From Streptomyces noursei (GTDB lineage Bacteria; Actinomycetota; Actinomycetes; Streptomycetales; Streptomycetaceae), in contig NZ_CP070326.1 of NCBI RefSeq assembly GCF_016917755.1, forward strand, positions 4,588,001 through 4,652,000: a DNA stretch of 64,000 nucleotides, written 5' to 3'. Below the pieces are notes generated by a model. The model was not told where the DNA came from and searched no databases. It saw only the letters and a program-made list of their open reading frames with translations. Position 1 is the stretch's first letter, and each line of letters opens with the position of its first letter. Below are positions 61,375 to 64,000 of the stretch, piece by piece. The position numbers and the translations under genes are program-made.

Positions 61375-63426
61375 TCAGGCTCCCGTGCCCGTGGCGACGA
61401 GGACGGCGGCGACGCCCAGGACGAGCGCGCCGGCCAACAGCGCCCCGAGGTAGGTCTGCACGTTGCCGGTCTGGGCACGGCGGACGGCGGCGCCCAGCCA
61501 GCGGGGGGCGGTGCCCGCGCCGCTGACGTAGGTGTCGACGACGGCGCGGTCCAGGAAGCGGACCAGCTCCGCGGCGGCGCGGACGGGCCGGACGAACAGC
61601 GCGGAGTAGACCGCGTCGAGGTGGAAGCCGGCGGCCGCATGGCGGTGCAGCGGGCCCAGCAGGAGCCGACCGGGGTCGGCCGGGTCCGGGGCGCCGGCGG
61701 CGTCGCCGTAGGCCGGGGGGTGGGTGACGATGGCCAGTTCCTCGGCGAGCGCGGGGGTGGCGTCCTCCGCCACGGCCACCGCGCCGAGCGGGGTGCGGGT
61801 GGCGAGGGCAGGCGAAGGGGGCGCCGCGGAGCGGCTCGGTGAGGGGCGGTGGCCGGGCGACGGGTGGGCGTGGCGCCAGGCGGCGTAGGTGATCAGGCCG
61901 CCGACGAGGGCGACACCGGTGCCCAGCACGGAGGTGGTGAGGGTCGGGGTGAGCGAGCGCCCGTCGAACCAGGCGGGCAGGAAGGTGGCGGTCAGGCCGA
62001 AGCCGACGGTGGGGAGGAAGAGCACCCACAGCACGGCGGTCATCGCGCGCGGCTGCGGGCCGTGATCGGGGGCCTCGGGGCCGGTCCCGCAGAACGTCAG
62101 CAGCCACAGCCGGGTGGCGTAGGCGGCGGTGAGGAGGGCGGTGAGCAGTCCGGAGAGCAGGACGGTCCAGCCGGCGGCGCCGGGGATGCCGGCCGCGTGG
62201 CCGGTAGCGGCGTGCTCGGCGGCACCCAGGACGGCTTCCTTGGAGAAGAAGCCGGCGAACGGCGGGATGGCGGCGAGCGCGAGCAGCGCGACGGTGACCG
62301 TCCAGAAGGCGTCCGGGATGCGCCGGGCCAGGCCGCCCATCCGGGACATGGCGGCCAGCGAGTTGGTGCCAGCGGCGTGGATGATCACGCCCGCGCCGAG
62401 GAAGAGGAGGGCCTTGAACGCACCGTGCGACAGGAGGTGGAAGACGGCCGCGCCGCGGTCGCCGACGGCCAGCGCGCCGGTCATGTAGCCGAGCTGGCCG
62501 ACGGTCGAATAGGCCAGCACGCGCTTGATGTCGTCCTGGGCGAGCGCGGCCAGGGCGGAGCCGACCATGGTCACCGCGGCCATCACGGCGAGCACGACCA
62601 GCGCAGCGGCGGAGGCGGCGAAGACCGGCAGCAGGCGGGCGACGACGTAGACGCCGGCGGCGACCATCGTCGCGGCGTGGATGAGCGCGGAGACCGGCGT
62701 CGGGCCGGCCATCGCGTCCGGGAGCCAGGTGTGCAGCGGGAACTGCGCCGACTTGCCGGCGACGCCGGCCAGCAGCAGCAGCGCGATCAGCGTCGGGTGG
62801 TGCAGGCCGTCGCGGGCGACGTGGCCCAGGATGCCGGTGATCCGGAAGGTCCCGGCGTCGGCGGCCAGCGCGAAGATGCCGAAGAGGAAGGGCACGTCGC
62901 CGAGCTTGGTGACGAGGAACGCCTTCAGGGAGGCGGCGCGGGCGGCCTCGGTCTCCCAGTAGTGGCCGACGAGGAAGTACGAGCAGATGCCCATGACTTC
63001 CCAGCCGACCAGCAGCACCATCAGGTCGCCGGTGTAGACGACCAGCAGCATCGCGGAGGTGAAGAGCGAGACCAGGGCGGCGTAGGAGGGGTAGCGCGGA
63101 TCGTCGCGCAGGTACGCCGTGGAGTAGATCTGCACGCAGGTCGCCACCACGCCGACGAGGACGCCGATCAGCGCGGCGAAGCCGTCGATGTGCAGCGCCA
63201 GGTCGATGGGGAGCGAGCCGGTCGGGGTGAGCCGGGTGGCGACGTCGGTGGCCGGGCCGCCGCCCTGGCCGACGGCGACGGCGACGGTCAGCACCGCCGC
63301 GGCCAGCGTCGGCAGGACGGCCAGCGGCCGGACGAAGCCGGGCGAGCGGCGCCCCAGGAGGAGGCCGACGACGGCCCCGAGGAAGGGCAGGAGGGGGGCG
63401 AGTACGGCGGTGGTCGTGAGAGTCAC
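61375..63426 (-). CDS. nuoL: NADH-quinone oxidoreductase subunit L
   Basis: 683 residues, GTG start overlapping the nuoK stop by 4 nt. The largest antiporter-like subunit, with VGWEVMGICSYFLVGHYWE (Glu), FPLHTWLPDAMAGPTPVSAL (Lys region upstream) and the long lateral C-terminal helix. Before that helix lies a Pro/Ser/Arg insertion (HPSPGHRPSPSRSAAPPSPA) shared in part with NuoM. The 98 bp between nuoL and nuoM are longer than in typical nuo operons and rich in G/C runs. Confidence 0.95.
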   Translation of the reverse strand: MTLTTTAVLAPLLPFLGAVVGLLLGRRSPGFVRPLAVLPTLAAAVLTVAVAVGQGGGPATDVATRLTPTGSLPIDLALHIDGFAALIGVLVGVVATCVQIYSTAYLRDDPRYPSYAALVSLFTSAMLLVVYTGDLMVLLVGWEVMGICSYFLVGHYWETEAARAASLKAFLVTKLGDVPFLFGIFALAADAGTFRITGILGHVARDGLHHPTLIALLLLAGVAGKSAQFPLHTWLPDAMAGPTPVSALIHAATMVAAGVYVVARLLPVFAASAAALVVLAVMAAVTMVGSALAALAQDDIKRVLAYSTVGQLGYMTGALAVGDRGAAVFHLLSHGAFKALLFLGAGVIIHAAGTNSLAAMSRMGGLARRIPDAFWTVTVALLALAAIPPFAGFFSKEAVLGAAEHAATGHAAGIPGAAGWTVLLSGLLTALLTAAYATRLWLLTFCGTGPEAPDHGPQPRAMTAVLWVLFLPTVGFGLTATFLPAWFDGRSLTPTLTTSVLGTGVALVGGLITYAAWRHAHPSPGHRPSPSRSAAPPSPALATRTPLGAVAVAEDATPALAEELAIVTHPPAYGDAAGAPDPADPGRLLLGPLHRHAAAGFHLDAVYSALFVRPVRAAAELVRFLDRAVVDTYVSGAGTAPRWLGAAVRRAQTGNVQTYLGALLAGALVLGVAAVLVATGTGA
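61806..61868. repeat. Intragenic repeat, nuoL copy
   Basis: Same element as 60066-60127 with a 25-base identical core (61840-61864), in frame within nuoL. Confidence 0.75.
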
Positions 63427-63809
63427 GCGGTGGCCTCCGCCCCGGTGTCCGGCTGCGGCTGCCGTGGTGCGTCCGCGCTGCCCGCGCCGTCCGGCCCGGA
63501 CGGCCGCTCGGCGAGGTCGCGGAGCCGGTCGATGTCGGAGCTGCCGCGGTTGCGGTAGACGAGCAGCACGATCGCCAGCCCGATGCCGATCTCGGCGGCG
63601 GCGACGGCGATGGTGAAGAGGGTGAGCGCCTGGCCGGCGTGCAGGGTGTCGCGCAGCCAGACGTCGAAGGCGACGAGGTTGAGGTTGACGGCGTTGAGCA
63701 TCAGCTCGACGGACATCAGCACCAGGATCGCGTTGCGGCGTGCGAGCACGCCGTACAGGCCGGTGCAGAAGAGGAGGACGGCGAGGACCGCCGGGTACGC
63801 GAGATGCAT
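63423..63809 (-). CDS. nuoK: NADH-quinone oxidoreductase subunit K
   Basis: 128 residues; three helices with the two conserved Glu (SVELMLNAVNLNLVAF and VAAAEIGIGLAIVLLVY). The C-terminal 30 residues (RPSGPDGAGSADAPRQPQP) extend past the family's usual end near residue 100. Confidence 0.95.
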   Translation of the reverse strand: MHLAYPAVLAVLLFCTGLYGVLARRNAILVLMSVELMLNAVNLNLVAFDVWLRDTLHAGQALTLFTIAVAAAEIGIGLAIVLLVYRNRGSSDIDRLRDLAERPSGPDGAGSADAPRQPQPDTGAEATA

Positions 63810-64000
63810 CAGAGCCGCCCCTCCCGCGCGGCGGGCGCCAAGGTCTCGGCGGCGCCCTTCGCGCCGCCGCCCCGGCGGGACAGCGCGACCGCCCCGACCA
63901 GCGCGGCGAGCAGCAGGACGGAGAGCGCCTCGAAGGGCAGCACCCAGAAGCGGAACAGGCTGCGCCCGGCGGCCTCTGCGGAGCCCTGAGCGGCCCCGTC
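63809..64000 (-). CDS. nuoJ: NADH-quinone oxidoreductase subunit J, C-terminal part
   Basis: The last 63 residues before the stop at 63809-63811, overlapping the nuoK start by 1 nt. WVLPFEALSVLLLAALVGAV is the last helix of NuoJ. The N-terminal part lies beyond the window edge. Confidence 0.9.
   Translation of the reverse strand, partial: DGAAQGSAEAAGRSLFRFWVLPFEALSVLLLAALVGAVALSRRGGGAKGAAETLAPAAREGRL

Overview
The window is high-GC actinobacterial DNA with strong G/C third-position bias. Gene content and order point to Streptomyces or a close relative. Diagnostic points are the order tRNA-Thr, tRNA-Met, rpmG, two HadA/HadB-like hotdog genes, murB, tRNA-Trp, secE, nusG, rplK, rplA; TTG and GTG starts on major genes; a zinc-ribbon S14; and a nuo cluster beside htpX and yajQ. 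No phage, insertion sequence, CRISPR array or biosynthetic cluster was seen. The interest lies in details of a housekeeping region.

Layout. 1-10.6 kb: alr (partial), nnr, acpS, glmS, a small unknown gene, coaA, glmM, rpsI, rplM, a one-helix membrane protein and truA (cell-wall precursors, CoA, tRNA modification). 10.6-15.6 kb: the alpha operon plus infA and map (rplQ, rpoA, rpsD, rpsK, rpsM, rpmJ, infA, map), read leftwards. 15.6-27.7 kb: adk, secY and the spc and S10 operons, 20 ribosomal protein genes from rplO to rpsJ. 28-32.7 kb: the str operon (rpsL, rpsG, fusA, tuf). 32.7-46.6 kb: a DUF1707 protein, rpoC, rpoB, rplL, rplJ, a lipoprotein, rplA, rplK, nusG, secE. 46.7-54.1 kb: tRNA-Trp, aspartate aminotransferase, an adenosine deaminase-family protein, murB, HadA/HadB-like dehydratases, rpmG, tRNA-Met and tRNA-Thr, an amidohydrolase-like protein and an NAD(P)-binding protein. 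54.1-57.9 kb: a broken quinone oxidoreductase, tRNA-Tyr, yajQ, a monooxygenase-domain protein with a MerR/SoxR-type promoter, yccF and htpX. 58-64 kb: nuoN, M, L, K and partial J.

Most genes lie on the minus strand. They form long operons with 1-4 nt stop/start overlaps, broken up by GC-rich hairpins. RNA polymerase core (rpoA, rpoB, rpoC), NusG, the SecE and SecY translocon subunits, three translation factors and most of the ribosome are made here, so the stretch is the growth-rate-controlled core of the chromosome.

The observations I rate highest are: a near-identical stem-loop (24 of 25 bases) at the same place in the str and S10 leaders; a SoxR-like operator driving an apparently leaderless mRNA for a duplicated monooxygenase-domain protein; an L22 protein whose near-invariant Pro-Arg-Ala in the exit-tunnel hairpin reads Pro-Gly-Gly; a zinc-ribbon S4 inside the alpha operon; a cytosine deaminase-like protein that has lost several metal or catalytic residues; a repeat inserted in frame in neighbouring nuo genes; and an apparently empty SLP1-type attachment site at tRNA-Tyr. 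Comparisons with S. coelicolor or other species are from memory and not from a search.
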